In this document: in pieces, positions 23,281-36,100 of the stretch
Layout of the letters: every line of letters begins with the position of its first letter
Numbering within the stretch: position 1 is the first letter of the stretch
Origin: Siphlonurus alternatus
Taxonomy: Eukaryota; Arthropoda; Insecta; Ephemeroptera; Siphlonuridae
Direction: 5' to 3'
DNA length: 64,000 bases
Assembly: GCA_949825025.1 (NCBI GenBank)
Contig: OX463778.1
Location: 42,634,646-42,698,645, forward strand
Made by a program: the position numbers and the translations under genes
The notes under the pieces: model-generated
The model's database searches: none
What the model was told of the DNA's origin: nothing
Seen by the model: the letters and a program-made list of their open reading frames with translations, nothing else

Positions 23281-24147
23281 CCATTTATGGCAGCGATTCA
23301 CCACAGAATTTTAGCCCATAAAACTGGTATATTACATTGAAGAAAATTGACTTTACATTAATTTTATCATGCTAAACGCGAGCTTCAAAGGCATACACCT
23401 TAATTGACAGGAAAAATGTCACATCCCAACAACACATGGGAATGATGGGAAGATGTTGATAAACACTGTTTCTTACCTGAATTTTACCGCAGTAAAAAAG
23501 TTCTTGTTTATTACTTATATCCTTAAATTTATCACTTCTGCTATTTTCGTGAACACCTTTAAAACAACACAAGTTCATGGCCGTCATGAAAAAGCTCCTT
23601 CACAAGTCTATTTGACGGCCATCATGAAAATGATTGTGACGTTTTCATGACGTCACACATTTGATTAATATTTCCGCCATCTGTGTAATGAAATGCGAAC
23701 TTTCAAGACATCATTATTTGCCAACTACACATTTTTCTATCAAATTTAGTGTACTAATTGAACTGTATTAAGATATAATATTTGGAAATTTTATTCAACA
23801 TTAATATGCTAATTAATTTAAATTAATAAGAAAACATTGCCGAAAATTTGATTTGATTTGTCAATCTTTTTATTTCAAAAGTAAAGAAATGAATTGAAAC
23901 TAAATTTACGTCGTTTACGTTGGCTACCTTGAAAAATACAACCAGCTGCTGGAATATAGCGCCCTGTTTTAAATTCCACAATATGTGTTATGTGTGATGT
24001 GTTTCATAAAAATATTGAAAATCAAATTTTTCGTTTTCCCATCGTTTTTCTTTGAGCTCCTTACTGATGTGTGTGTTCTGTAATCATATTACAGTGTGTC
24101 TACATTTTAAATTATAAAAAATTGTTTTTATTTATTAATATTTCATT
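23281..24147. other. Shared 5' flank between PAK and BCS1
   Basis: The two genes are divergent, with start codons 2,078 bp apart. This part should include the BCS1 promoter. A TGACGTCA site occurs at 23648-23656 (catgacgtcacac). No coding exon was recognised. Confidence 0.4.
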
Positions 24148-27100
24148 ATGCCGATCACAGACTTAATATCGGGCCTAGCTGATAACCCATATTTTGGTGC
24201 TGGTTTTGGTCTCTTTGGTATAGGAGCTGGTGCTGCAATTTTGAGAAGAGCCTTGCAAGGTGCTACTATTTTATTTAGGAGACACTACATGATGACGTTG
24301 GAGGTGAATTTAATTATACAGGGAATTAGTAACAGGGGGGGTAATGGTAAGGGGTGGAGAAATGGTAAACTGAGTTTTCTTTAGCTCACAATTAATTTAT
24401 TTGTTTATCACCATGCAAGTAAATGTGCCAAAAGCATTCTAAACATCCATGTCCACGATTCTAATGTATATGTGCTAAAAAATTAATTGCTGCCTCTGTT
24501 TAAGGTAGAGAAAATACGGATCAGCTGGCCCAATGCTAAAAAAATCCCATTCATAAAAATTATGAAAAAAATTTAAAATGTTCTCCTCTACATCCCCTAT
24601 CAGTTAAAGGTGCTTTCACATATTTGAAAATCGCTACGGAAACGCTCCGTAGCTACTCCGTAGCAAATGTGTTGATTTTGCTGCGGCGCACAGTAGCTGT
24701 TCCGTAGCACCTCGCGGCACGTTCTACGGAACTCCGTAGCAAAATCAAGACGAGTTTGATTTTGCTGCGGCATTCACATGATTTTCCGCCGCAGCTGCCG
24801 CAGAAGAACAAGAATATGTGAAAGGCTTACGGCATTGCTACGGAACTCCGTAGCGATTTTCGAATATGTGAAAGCACCTTCAGTAGGTAAAATATCAGGT
24901 ATACAAAAACGAGCTAGTTTTCGAGTTATGAATTTTTAAAGTTCTCTAATTTAACATGGAGAAATGGAACTTCCATGTTAAATTAGTCAACTTTAAAAAT
25001 TAATAACTCGAAAACTAGCTCGTTTTTGTATACCTGATATTTTACCTACTGATAGGGGATGTAGAGGAGAACATTTTAATTTTTTTTCATAATTTTTATG
25101 AATAGGATTTTTTTAGCATTGGGCCAGCTGATCCGTATTATCTCCTACCTTAAATCTCAGTTAACCATTACTGGATCCAGTTTTACTTATCGGAAGTAAA
25201 TATACAGTATTCAAATATATATACCCATATGTACTGGGATACAGAGCAAGGACATGCATCAAAGGTATAATAATATTATTTAGCAGAGGAAATTGTGGAT
25301 AAGGAGTATTCACATAATCGGAATTTGCTACGGAGTCTGTAGAAATGCCTTTCACATACTGTACTTTCGTTCCTCTGCGGCTGCTGCAGTGGAAAATCGT
25401 GGAATGTTGTAGGAAAATCAAGACGATCCCCAAATTTGATTTTTCTACAGAGTTCCGCAGAACGTGTCACAGCAAATTGCGATATTCTACGGCATGTTGT
25501 GGCGCTATATGAACAATTTTTGATTATGTAAAAGCACCTTTAACCATGGTGGCTAGCTTTATGCAGGCTATAATAATATGGTATACTTATAGCTATATAG
25601 CTGCTAGCTCCTCAACCTATTCTTAAACTTCCCGGAACTTCCCGCCTCCACCACTTCTCAGTCCAGTAGGTTCCACTCTCCTTAATTGCCTTAAATGTGA
25701 TACTGACTGTTATGTTTCAGGTACCTTGCAAAGATAAGAGCTACCAGTGGGTACTGCAGTGGATCACATTAAAAGGGGCTCGAAAAACTCAACATCTCAG
25801 TGTAGAAACTAGTTTTGAGCAGAGAGACACAGGACATATCAACACAAAATATGATTTTATTCCAAGTATAGGCACACATCTTTTCCGGTAAGAAAAAAAA
25901 AATATTAATAACAAAGCAATATGTAAATATAAATACTATATCATGAGTTCATCATGGCACAGACTATCAAGTAAAGATTTGTAGCATGTTTTTAGTATTT
26001 TCAATTATGAAATTTTGAAAAAACAACAGTACGTATTTCTAGCAGTAGACTAAAAAATTGTATGACCTTAATGTTTATTTAAATTAAAACTCGTTGCAGT
26101 TATGGAGGGACATGGATTCAAGTGGAGAGAACTAGAGAGCAGCATACAATAGATCTCACACAGGGTATCCCATGGGAAACAGTTACGCTGACGGCATTTG
26201 GTAGAGATAAAAGTTTATACTTCAAAATTTTAGAAGAAGGCAAGTGATGTGGTTAAAATTTAAATGTTTCAAATAAATTCAATGAATGTATAAATTCCCT
26301 GATGATAACTATTTTATAATGCATCTTTGCTTCCCCAGCTCGCCAAATGGCACTGCTACAACATGAGGGCAAAATTATCATGTACACTGCTATGGGCTCA
26401 GAGTGGAGACAGTTCGGTCATGCTCGTCGGAAGAGACCTATATCGTCTGTAGTTTTAGATGAAGGAGTGGCTGAAAGGGTGGTTAAAGACGTGAAAGAAT
26501 TTATTAACAATCCAGGATGGTACACTGAAAGAGGTAAAATGTGGAATAAACCTCCCCATATTCTAATTCAAAATTTATTAATTCTCTAAAACTCTTACCT
26601 TTTCAGGGATTCCATACCGTCGTGGCTACCTGCTCCATGGGCCCCCCGGCTGTGGCAAGTCCTCCTTTATCTCGGCATTGGCTGGCGAGCTTGAGATGGC
26701 TGTTTGTGTGATGAACCTGAGCGAGCGAGGCCTGAGTGACGACCGTCTCGCTCACCTGCTTGCAGTAGCCCCTGTTCAGAGCCTGCTGCTGCTAGAAGAT
26801 GTTGATGCAGCCTTTGGAAGTCGTGAGGAGACAACTCAAGGTAAGAGTAGCCAAGGACAAACATCATGAGGATTCCTTACCTAAATTATAACATCCCATG
26901 TATAGCAGAAATGATTATGTTTTTTTCTCTGAATCTAGCAGGCATTGTTTGTACTAATTTTAGTTACAGCTAAATCTATAAAAAAGTTTAAATTAAATAA
27001 TAGAATAGGTCACCACATAAATTTTTGAGAAAAATGGATAAAAGTATATTATGCAAGTTTTCCTGCCTAACTGGTGGATATTATTGGCTTTGCAATTTGC

Positions 27101-28062
27101 ATACTTTAAATAAGAAAAAAAATTGTAATGCAGTAGCACAGCATTACATATTACCACCTAGTGGTGAACACGGGCAATGCTGAGGCAGGTCTTGCAGCAG
27201 GATTCCTGGCTCAAAGAAATGAGTACATTTTCTCTGTGGGTTAGCTGCTAAAATGATCCCAAAGTCTGGTCGGCAGGGCAAGTTGTTAGCATCATGTCCT
27301 TGGTATGTGAGATCTAGTAAGCCTCACTACTTAAAATAACATTTTACTAAAAAGGCAGAAAAAAATTTGCTTCGGACATTGATGACCAAGTTAATAATGC
27401 TGCTGGCTTACCCCACAAGGGATATGGCATCATGATATTATTACATGCTAAAGCTAGGTGAAATATTTATGCTCTTCTTGAAATACCTGACCTGTTGTGT
27501 TGATTTATTTTAAAAGCAAAAGCAGCCTATGAGGGCCTGAACCGAGTCACCTTTAGTGGATTACTCAACTGCCTAGATGGCGTAGCATCAACAGAGGCCA
27601 GAATACTCTTTATGACTACAAACTATTTGGAAAGGTAATACACACTGCACTAACAGTCTTAAAAAATCATACTGATCCTATCATCATAAAAATATATACT
27701 AGAACTGAGACAATTTTATCAATTTTCAATAATGATAATAATTTTACAATATAACAGTTCAACAAGACTTTCAAACTTTTAGTTACTTAATCCTCTGTTG
27801 TAGGCTTGACCCTGCTCTGATCAGGCCAGGAAGGGTGGACTTCAAAGAGTACGTTGGTTACTGTTCAGAGCACCAAATGTGGAAAATGTTCCTGAGATTC
27901 TATCCTGGAGAGTCTGAGGAGACGGCAAAGAAGTTTGCTGCTGCTGTGGTAGCATACAAAAAGTCCGTGAGTCCAGCCATGTTGCAAGGCTACTTCATGT
28001 TCTACAAGAACAGTGCACGTGATGTCCTCACAAACATAGAGGAAATATGGACATTACATTAG
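24148..28062 (+). CDS. BCS1L: Mitochondrial AAA chaperone BCS1
   Basis: BCS1 sits in the mitochondrial inner membrane and translocates the folded Rieske protein during complex III assembly. Seven exons (24148-24303, 25721-25887, 26100-26239, 26339-26533, 26607-26840, 27517-27634, 27804-28062) encode 422 residues, matching the family length of about 420. The N terminus [10 protein letters not shown] plus a hydrophobic helix (residues 13-40) and FRRHYM is the family's membrane and internal targeting segment. The BCS1-specific domain follows ([32 protein letters not shown]). The AAA domain has Walker A at 231-239 (GPPGCGKSS), Walker B at 279-286 (LLLLEDVD), sensor MTTN and the [13 protein letters not shown] arginine-finger region. 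Intron 3 uses a GC donor (GCAAGT), and intron 5 offers two in-frame acceptors six bases apart. An AATAAA is at 28156-28161. No catalytic residue is missing. Confidence 0.97.
24504..25149. mobile_element. TTAA-flanked foldback MITE carrying a nested element
   Basis: The ends GGTAGAGAAAATACGG and CCGTATTATCTCCTACC are flanked by TTAA at 24500-24503 and 25150-25153. The arms mirror each other (ggcccaatgctaaaa, gttctcctctacatcccct, atatcaggtatacaaaaacg). The left arm is interrupted at 24605-24880 by a second element. Related to 9497-9845. It lies in BCS1 intron 1. Confidence 0.92.
24605..24880. mobile_element. Nested MITE (AAAGGTGCTTTCACAT family), copy 1
   Basis: A 276-bp element with ends AAAGGTGCTTTCACAT and ATGTGAAAGCACCTT, flanked by CAGT at 24601-24604 and 24881-24884. 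Deleting it plus one CAGT restores exactly the sequence of the opposite arm of the host foldback. The interior is rich in ctacggaactccgtagc inverted repeats. Non-coding. Confidence 0.92.
25301..25541. mobile_element. Diverged MITE of the AAAGGTGC family, copy 2
   Basis: Shares cacataatcg..atttgctac, ggctgctgcag, tcaagacga and the end gattatgtaaaagcacctt with 24605-24880. The left end has decayed to aaggagtattcacat. It lies in BCS1 intron 1. Confidence 0.8.
26240..26338 (+). other. GC-AG intron in BCS1
   Basis: The exon ends GAAGAAG and the intron opens GCAAGT, ending CCCCAG. The GC boundary gives Glu-Glu-Ala-Arg, the conserved family sequence, in frame. The GT four bases later would shift the frame. 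Confidence 0.87.
27137..27435 (+). repeat. ~310-bp dispersed repeat, copy in BCS1 intron 5
   Basis: Matches 42371-42680 in the same orientation and 35100-35442 in reverse. Shared blocks are gtggttgaacacgagcaa-like, ctctgtgggttagctgcta, ggcagggcaag, atgtccttggta, taataatgctgctggctta and gggatatggcatcat. It has no open frame and no clear tRNA-type boxes. A SINE is possible but not shown. Confidence 0.8.
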
Positions 28063-30168
28063 TATAGCTAGCTGGTAAGTGTAGAATGAAACATGTAAAT
28101 TTTATTTATAATAATATATGTATTGTATTTTTTTTTTTAAATAACTTTTATTTTCAATAAAGTTTAAGTTGTATAAACAATAAATTGTAATAAAATTATA
28201 AATATAAAACCCCTACAATTCAACAACTTTTTAGTGGATCCCCTTTTCCCTTATTATATTTTCATAATTTATTACAAATGTTTTTAAAGAAAAAAGAAAA
28301 ATATTTTTGACAACATTTTTTTGGAATGTATCACTGAATCAAAAATATAATGATCTTCATAAATTTAATTTGATGCAATTTAATAGTTTTCATGTCGGGT
28401 TTTCTTATGTATCTAGAAAAAGTTTGAATGTTAATTAACAAAACTTACACAAATTTGCTGAACTGTCTAAAAGTTTTAATATGATTTTATTATTATTATT
28501 ATTAGATATATTATATTGAATACATTCATATTATGATACACATTTGCAGTACCTAGGTTAATATTAATAATGTAATATATACCATTTTAATTGTTTTGTG
28601 ATAACATAACATTAAAATATTTCACAAGTAAAAATGATTTTTTAAAGAAGTTTCCCATTTAAGTGTTAACTACAAAATTTTTAGATCACTAGATCACAGC
28701 TAGTTGGTCTAAAAACTGAAATTAACAAAAATAAAAAATACCAGCATCTTTAGTACCTTTTGTGTACATACATAACATGACGCCATATCCGTGTCCCTTA
28801 CATTGTGTTAATCCACCAAAATATAAAGATTTCAGAGGTCATTCTTTCTCAAGGCTACAATTAAATTTAAACTAGCAATTTGCTTACGTGAATATTTATT
28901 ACAAGACTTTAAATTTAATTGCACTGAAAAATAAGTACGAGAAATTTGTAACTAATATACTGTAGAAGCATCAAAGTTTTTTTAAAACTTCGAATAAAAA
29001 TAACCTAAATCATAAAATTGTACACTAGTTGCAATAGAATTTTTGCAGACGATAATGCAATATGTTATATGATTAATTTGTAGTTGCTGTTAACTCTTTA
29101 GCAGTGCATTGGTTACCAAAGAAAATTTACCCTTAAAATGGTAACACAAATATTACGTTTCCAAATTTAAGTAAAGGTAAGTTTTCTAATTAGTAAAAAT
29201 GTATATAAAATGAAATAACTATTAATATTGGTCTGTAATTTTGTAGTTAAAAAAAATTACCCTTTTAATAACAATACTAGGAAATGTTATTACCACATTA
29301 CCGACATTACATATTTTAATCCTATTGCTTTAATTTAAAAATATTCCAAATTTGTCTTAAACATTCTCTTATAGAGAAAAAGGAATAGACAATTCTTTTA
29401 AACAGTTATATATTTTGTCGTCTTGCAAAGTAAATTATGTACATAACTAACTTTGACGTTTTAATTTAATTCTATTGAAAAAAAGGTTTAGATTTTCAAT
29501 TTTTTTCTAAAGTTATGTGATTTACATTCTGAGGCGACAATTTAGCAGATCTCTCACATTGATGTGGTAGTCTAAGATACATTTTGATAAATTATAATAA
29601 TTTTTTTAAAAAAACAGTTCATATAGTGCTATTAAATTGAGAATAAATGTTAACTCACAGATTTAGTATGGCACAAGTTGAAAGCAAAATACAATACACC
29701 TGTACACCATTTAATGCAATATAGTGCTAAAGAAAATCAGACAGTATGACAAAGATCCTAATACATGGCAAAAGAATAAAAATTATTAAAATTCTCACTA
29801 AAATTTCACAGTTAATTGTCACTTTTTTAACTTTAAGTTTAGTCTATAAAGCTTGAATATACTGTTTAGTACGCGCGTCAAGGATGGCTTTGTCGAAATA
29901 AAATATTGAAAAAGTAATCTAAAAATAAAACTAATTAAACCGTTTAATAAGTCTTAAGTCCCAAATGTATCCCAATATTTCTATATAAAAACAAACAAGT
30001 AAAAGCATACTTTATAAATATTTAAAATACAATCACATTGCATAAAAAACTAAACAAAGAAAAAAAGCTATGGAATATTAAATTGAAAATATTATGAAGT
30101 TATTCACCACAACTGACATTAATGAATACTAACAATTGTGCTGCTATATTATGCCTTGGTTAAGGTTC
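28063..30168. other. Convergent 3' intergenic region of BCS1 and GCLC
   Basis: A BCS1 poly(A) signal lies at 28156-28161. A fragment of the dispersed repeat (catgacgccatatcc) occurs at about 28777-28792. The rest is AT-rich without recognisable genes. Confidence 0.5.
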
Positions 30169-33100
30169 CTAGCTAGAGCCAGAGTTTGTGGTTTCTGTAC
30201 AACCCTCTGCTCTCTCTACAGCCTCGGGTACTCTCTCCTTGGTCTTCGAAACAAGGCTGTGTCCCAGCAGTTCTGGGCACGGACGTTCACCAGTCTGAAT
30301 TTGAGCCACCGTGCAAAGCAGGTCGTAGTTCACACATTCACTCACCACCGAGTCATGCCTGCAACACAGGGGTCACAAAGCTTGTCACAACTTAACTTGA
30401 GAACTAGATTTTCTATGCAATACGAGATGCTCACGAGGTAACATGCTCATTCAAGGTACCAGAAAAGCAATATATAATTATATTCTCATACTTTCATACT
30501 GTTTAGTATTTAAAACTCTCATGGAGATTAAAGTAAAATTGAGGTACGGGATCTTTCAATATAATATTACGAAATTTCTGTAGCGGAAATTTTAATTTTT
30601 ACTGTAAAAAGAAAAAGGGGTTTTATTTTGCAACAAAGCTTTACAAAAGCACTTCATAATGAACAAACTATATGTTGTTGTAGTTTGCAAATTTTGATAA
30701 AGAGGACCTTCAGTTGTTTTCACATTTTCTTTTTAACCCTCAACACCCTTAAAATTGTGCTGCAAAATATTATGATAATTATTAATATGTAACATAACAT
30801 ATTATATGTGATATCTAGTTACGTAACGCCTTTCTCTGTGTGTTGGTGTGTTAAATATTTGCATGACTAAAATGTTATCATTTTAAGGAAGGGGTTCAAA
30901 AAAATCTGAAAAAAAAAATTACACATAATTCGAGGTTCTCTGTCCAACTATTCAATGGAAAAAATATATCATTGACTATAGAGGCTTTCAGTATTTTCCG
31001 GCAGGAAATTTTTCTCCATAAGCTACCCATGTTAGAAATTTTGAATTTTTTCTCCGTAACTATTAAAGCTATTAATATGAAACCATCACCTACCTCCTTA
31101 TTTAGGGGTCTTCTGACAATGAATCAAGAATTTATTTTCCTCTAAAATTTCTTTAATGCTAAAAAAGCAATTTCGAGTTAGCTATAAATCAGAGAAATTA
31201 AATTGTAATTATGGTGTCCCTCAAGGATCAGTACTAGGGCCTCTACTTTTTGCACTATTTATAAATGATTTGGAAACAGCACTCAAAGGTGTCTGCAAAC
31301 TAATTCTTTATGTGGCTGATATTGTTTTGCTTATAATGGACAAGTAGCATATTTTTTTTTATTAGCGCAATCAAAAAAGGAGGTTGAAAAATACACTTGT
31401 GAATTTTTTGAAATTTTTATCTGTACTGCATCATGTCTAAAATAGAGATTTAAAGAGGTCACGTGACCTAGAGGCGGCACCTGTGACGCCTGTGACGTCA
31501 TTGAACTGTCTGGTCAAACAAACGATCGACTTTATAACGCTTCTTAACAACCATGTTGCTATGGAAACAAGCAACCATTAATGTATTGTTTACAAGTGTT
31601 ATATAGACGATCGTTCGTTTGACCGGACAGTTCAATGACGTCATAGGCATCACGGGCGCCGCCTCCAGGTCACATGACCTCTTTACATCTCTATTTTAGG
31701 CATGATGCAGGACAGATAAAAATCTCAAAAAATTCACAGGTGTATTTTTCGACCTCCTCTTTCGATTGAGCTAGTAAAAAAAAAAATTATGCTACTTGTC
31801 CATTGCTAAAACTCTTGAGGAGCTTATTAAGAATCAGGCCATTGCTATGAAAATTCTTGAGGAATATCTCAATAAGAACCATCTTGTAGTTAATCATTTA
31901 AAGTAGAGTGAGCGAGTTAATTTTTTTTAATATTATGTTTTTTAAAAATAGTTTAAGCTACCCTCTATTGAGAAATGAAAACCAAAAAATTCCATCTCAA
32001 ATAGTTTCACCACAAAAAATTCCCAAAGTTGGTGTTTCGGAGGCCTTTAACGTGCATCCTTATGGAACATAAAACCACGTTTTACTCCAACTTTTTCTGA
32101 ACTATGGTACCATTTAAAAAATACTTACGTAATCTATGATGAATTCTTTATTGAATTTTCAAATAAAAAAATTTTTTACGGGATCGTTTTCTTGGAAAAA
32201 AATCATGAAAATCCTTATGGGAATTAACCCGCAAAAACTTAAAGATTTTTTTCTGAAAAAACGGCTCCGTATTTTTTTTTTTTTTATTTAAAAATCCATT
32301 AAAGAATTCATCACAGATTACGTAGGTATTTTTTAAATGGTAGCATAGTTCAGAAAATGTTGGAGTAAAACGCGGTTTTATGTTCCATAAGGCTGCACGT
32401 TAAAGGCCTCAGAAACACCAACTTTGGGAATTTTTTGTGGTGAAACTATTTGAGATGGAATTTTTTGGTTTTCATTTCTCAATAGAGGGCAGCTTAAACT
32501 ATTTTTAGAAAATCAAATATAAAAAAAATGCAATCGCTCACTCTACTTTAAAGACCAATTTTATGTTATTTAATAGATCTATTACTATCAAGGAGAATTT
32601 TGAATCAGTGACCAATATCAAATTAGTTTCGAACTGTAAATATCTTGGAATGATCATTGATGAAAAACTCTCCTGACAATTACATATTGATGAACTGAAT
32701 AAAAAACTTGGCAAAATAAATTTTGCTATGAAGCAATTGCAAAAGGTATGTAATTTAGAAACTCCAAAAATGGTGTACTATTAATATGTGTATTCTATTA
32801 TTACTTATGGCGTTCTTCTGTGGGGATCGTCTACTGTACACATGCTGAAAGTGTATTTCTCTGTCAAAAGAAAATTATTAGAAGTATGATTCAAGCAAAG
32901 GCGAGACAGAGTTGCAAGAAAAGATGGGAGGAACTTAATATATTAAATTCCCCGAGTATCTGTATATTTCTTATGATTATGTATGTTAAAAGAAATTCTC
33001 ATCTGTTTCAAACTAATATTGATGTAACTGGATATAATACTAGACAGTCAAATCAAATTAATAAAAGGTACGGTGGCTATGAGCAAACTAAAAGAGGATA

Positions 33101-36100
33101 TCTATATTTGAGCTCGCTACTGTATAATAAACTTCCAGATTATATTAAAAAAAATTGAAAGCATATCTCTTTTTAAGAAACAATTGTTTAATCATCTTCT
33201 AAAAAAAAATATTATTCTATTAACAAAAAGATGATCAACAATGAATTGGTCAATTCTTATTTGTAATTCTAAATTTTTGTCTTTTTATTTATGTTTATGT
33301 AAATAGTATAATGTATGTTTTAATTATTAATGTATGTATTGTATTTTTTCTTTATTTTTTTCAGTTAAATTAATTATGTAGTCACAATGTACCAACTTGT
33401 ATTTAATGTGAATAAATAAATAGAACAGTGGGATCACCGCAAAATCAGCTGACTTGAAGCCTCTATTGAGTTGAATTTTGAATTTTTTTAACAAATCTTC
33501 TAGATTATTGATATTTTAATGTCATTTTTTTATTTACTGAGACTCACTTGTATTGTGGATGTGCAAGTACTTGCTGCCTAAGCCAGCGTGCAGTGGTGAG
33601 CAACTCGCCCGAAGCTCGCCGCTGGATTAGCTTGAGGTACTGCTGGATGGTGCAGTGTGTATCCGCATCAACATCCATGCTAGAGAGGTAGCTATTGACC
33701 AGCGGAATCAGACCCGGAAATTCTCCTTCCTAAAGCATAAGCACATATCACATATGAGATGCTATTGTCAATTTAAATAGGCATACAAATACTAATGTAA
33801 GATCAACTGTAGATGTTATTATAATCAACACAAAAGAACTATGTGAATTTTAATCCTCACTGGTATATTTTCCAGGCAACATTGTGTGCTACTAGCATCT
33901 ATTATATTCAAATTCCAGTATATAATGAAATATTTGATTTTTTAATATTTATTCTATTATACAGTACATAAAAAAAAAGTTGGGAGAGGGGGGGGGGAGT
34001 ATAAATGTGACATACCTTGCCATTGATGATTTCATTGACTGTCATCAGAGTGTATTCTCCGTCTGTCGGGCAACCTGATGGAGACTGGCAGTTAGTTGGA
34101 GTCTGACAGCAGCTTGGGGAATCGCCCGTTGTAACATCCTTTCGGAACCAGAACTTCTGTGTTCTCACAGCATCTCGGAGCTGAGCTCTCTGCATGTTTT
34201 CATCAACCTAGAACATAATTATTTTGTTTTATATTATATGTAATCATATAAGAAAACAACTAATGGTTTAAATTAAATTTTGTTAAGTATGGTGTGTATG
34301 GTTTATTGCCAAGTAAAAAAAAAAAAAAAAAGGTTTAGGGTAAGACATACCTTGCTGATTGGGATTAGTAGATTGAGTTGGTAGGAGAGTATTGTACGAG
34401 TTAGAAGCACCACGAAACATACAATGGCAGCATTCTCAAAGTCAGTGAGCTGTGCCTCGCATGGACGGAACTCAACTCGCCAGCCAATTGGAGAGTACGG
34501 AGGAGGGGGCTTGAAGCGCATTGTCTGCCAGTTGGTACTCTGAATATTCTGGAAATATATATTTAACAAGTGTAAGTAGAATACAATATTTTATTAGTTC
34601 CTTTGACACTTCATGCAATGAGCTGTTTAAATTTAAATTCAAGCAATTAATTGACTGATTTGATTTTAATGTTGAGTTAGGCAACACAGTGCTTAATTAT
34701 TTTATTAATCATTCTGATCATAATATTATACTGTAATTAGGTTATCATAATAACTTGCACTGCACTGTTTTCAAAGCTGGCCTATCAATTTGTCATACCT
34801 CAAAGTGGTCTGTGTCTCGCTCGTCATTTTGATGCACCTTCTCGCTGAAAAGCGACACAGAGTCCCTGATGAAGAGGTGAGCCACGTGCTGGGCCAGCAG
34901 GTGGTCAATACCTGCCTCTCGCAGCTGAGAGTATGCCTCTTCATCCATCAACAGTGGTACGTCATTGTACCTGTGTCATGTGATACCCATTACAACAGTG
35001 CATAGTTGTGATTCTGTCATAATATGAGCAAAAATTTATGAAATAAAGAAATAGACTGTTATTAAAATATTCTACATTATTATTATTATATGTTCAATCA
35101 TAACATGATGCCATATCCCTTGTGGGGTAAACCAGCAGTATTATTACCTCAGTTGTTACCTCAGTTGTTGATGTCCAAGGCAATTTTTCTCTGCTTTTTA
35201 GTAAGATGTTATTTTAAGTATGTAGTGAGGCTTACTACTTACTAAACCCCATGTACTGTACCAAGGACATGTTGCTAACGGCTTGCCCTGCTGATGAGAC
35301 TTAAGGATGAATTTAGCCACTGGCCCACAGAGACAATGTTCTCCTTTCATTGAGCCAGGATTCCTGCTGCAGGAACTGCCTCAAGGGCCGAGTCAGCGTT
35401 GTCCGTATTCAACCACTAGGAGGTAATAATGCTGTGCTCTGTTTACACTTTGAACATATAATATAATTATGTATATGTAAATTGTATTAATCGTACATGT
35501 ATATTATTGTATAATAATAAACAGCAAAAATTCATTATTACGCAACTTGTTGTTAGGTAAAACTTAATTTTGAGTAAAGGAGATCGCAGTCCCATCAAAA
35601 ATGTAGCATGTGTGTGGTATAGAAACAACTCGAGCTAATTTCCTAGGTCCCTTGACCTTACGTAATAATAAGTTTTTACTGTACATTATTAAAGTATTAA
35701 TATTTTCTTTATATGAGTTGCATCGTTTATGAAGTTAATTTAATGTTATTGTGTTTCATATTTTAAACTAATTGTTACTTTTTTTTGTCAATGTACTGAT
35801 TTTTTTACAATTTTTTTTTTTTTTTATTTTACAAAAATTTTTTAAAAAAAAAGAAAAAAAACTTACTTTTCTCCATCAGGAGAAAGATAGGAGTCAATGG
35901 AGTCATATCGAGACTTAGGGATCTTGCGTTCTTTTGAGCCTGGTGGGGGTGGATCAAGGCCTCGTTCCACTCTTGTGCGGCAGTCCACCGAGCCAGAGAT
36001 GACGTTCCAGCGACAGTCAACATCGGTCACCATGCCTCGGTGTAGTGGTGAAGCCGCAGTCAGAGCCAGCTGGGAAATATATCGTCTCATTTCTTTCCTC

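Larger units (their letters stand above)
31141..33423 (+). mobile_element. Decayed non-LTR retrotransposon (LINE) 3' part with two nested insertions
   Basis: Three segments (31141-31336, 31804-31897, 32552-33423) form the end of a reverse transcriptase. The palm motif [19 protein letters not shown] is intact. The catalytic YADD is degraded to YVADI. Then come [13 protein letters not shown] with a stop replacing the following Trp, and a C-terminal part with QKKIIR, ARQSCK and GYNTRQ. The 3' end is AT-rich (aatgtgaataaataaata). The order of motifs suits a jockey/CR1-like LINE; the clade is inferred. No endonuclease domain is present, so this is a 5'-truncated dead copy. It lies in GCLC intron 11, antisense to GCLC. 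Confidence 0.88.
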
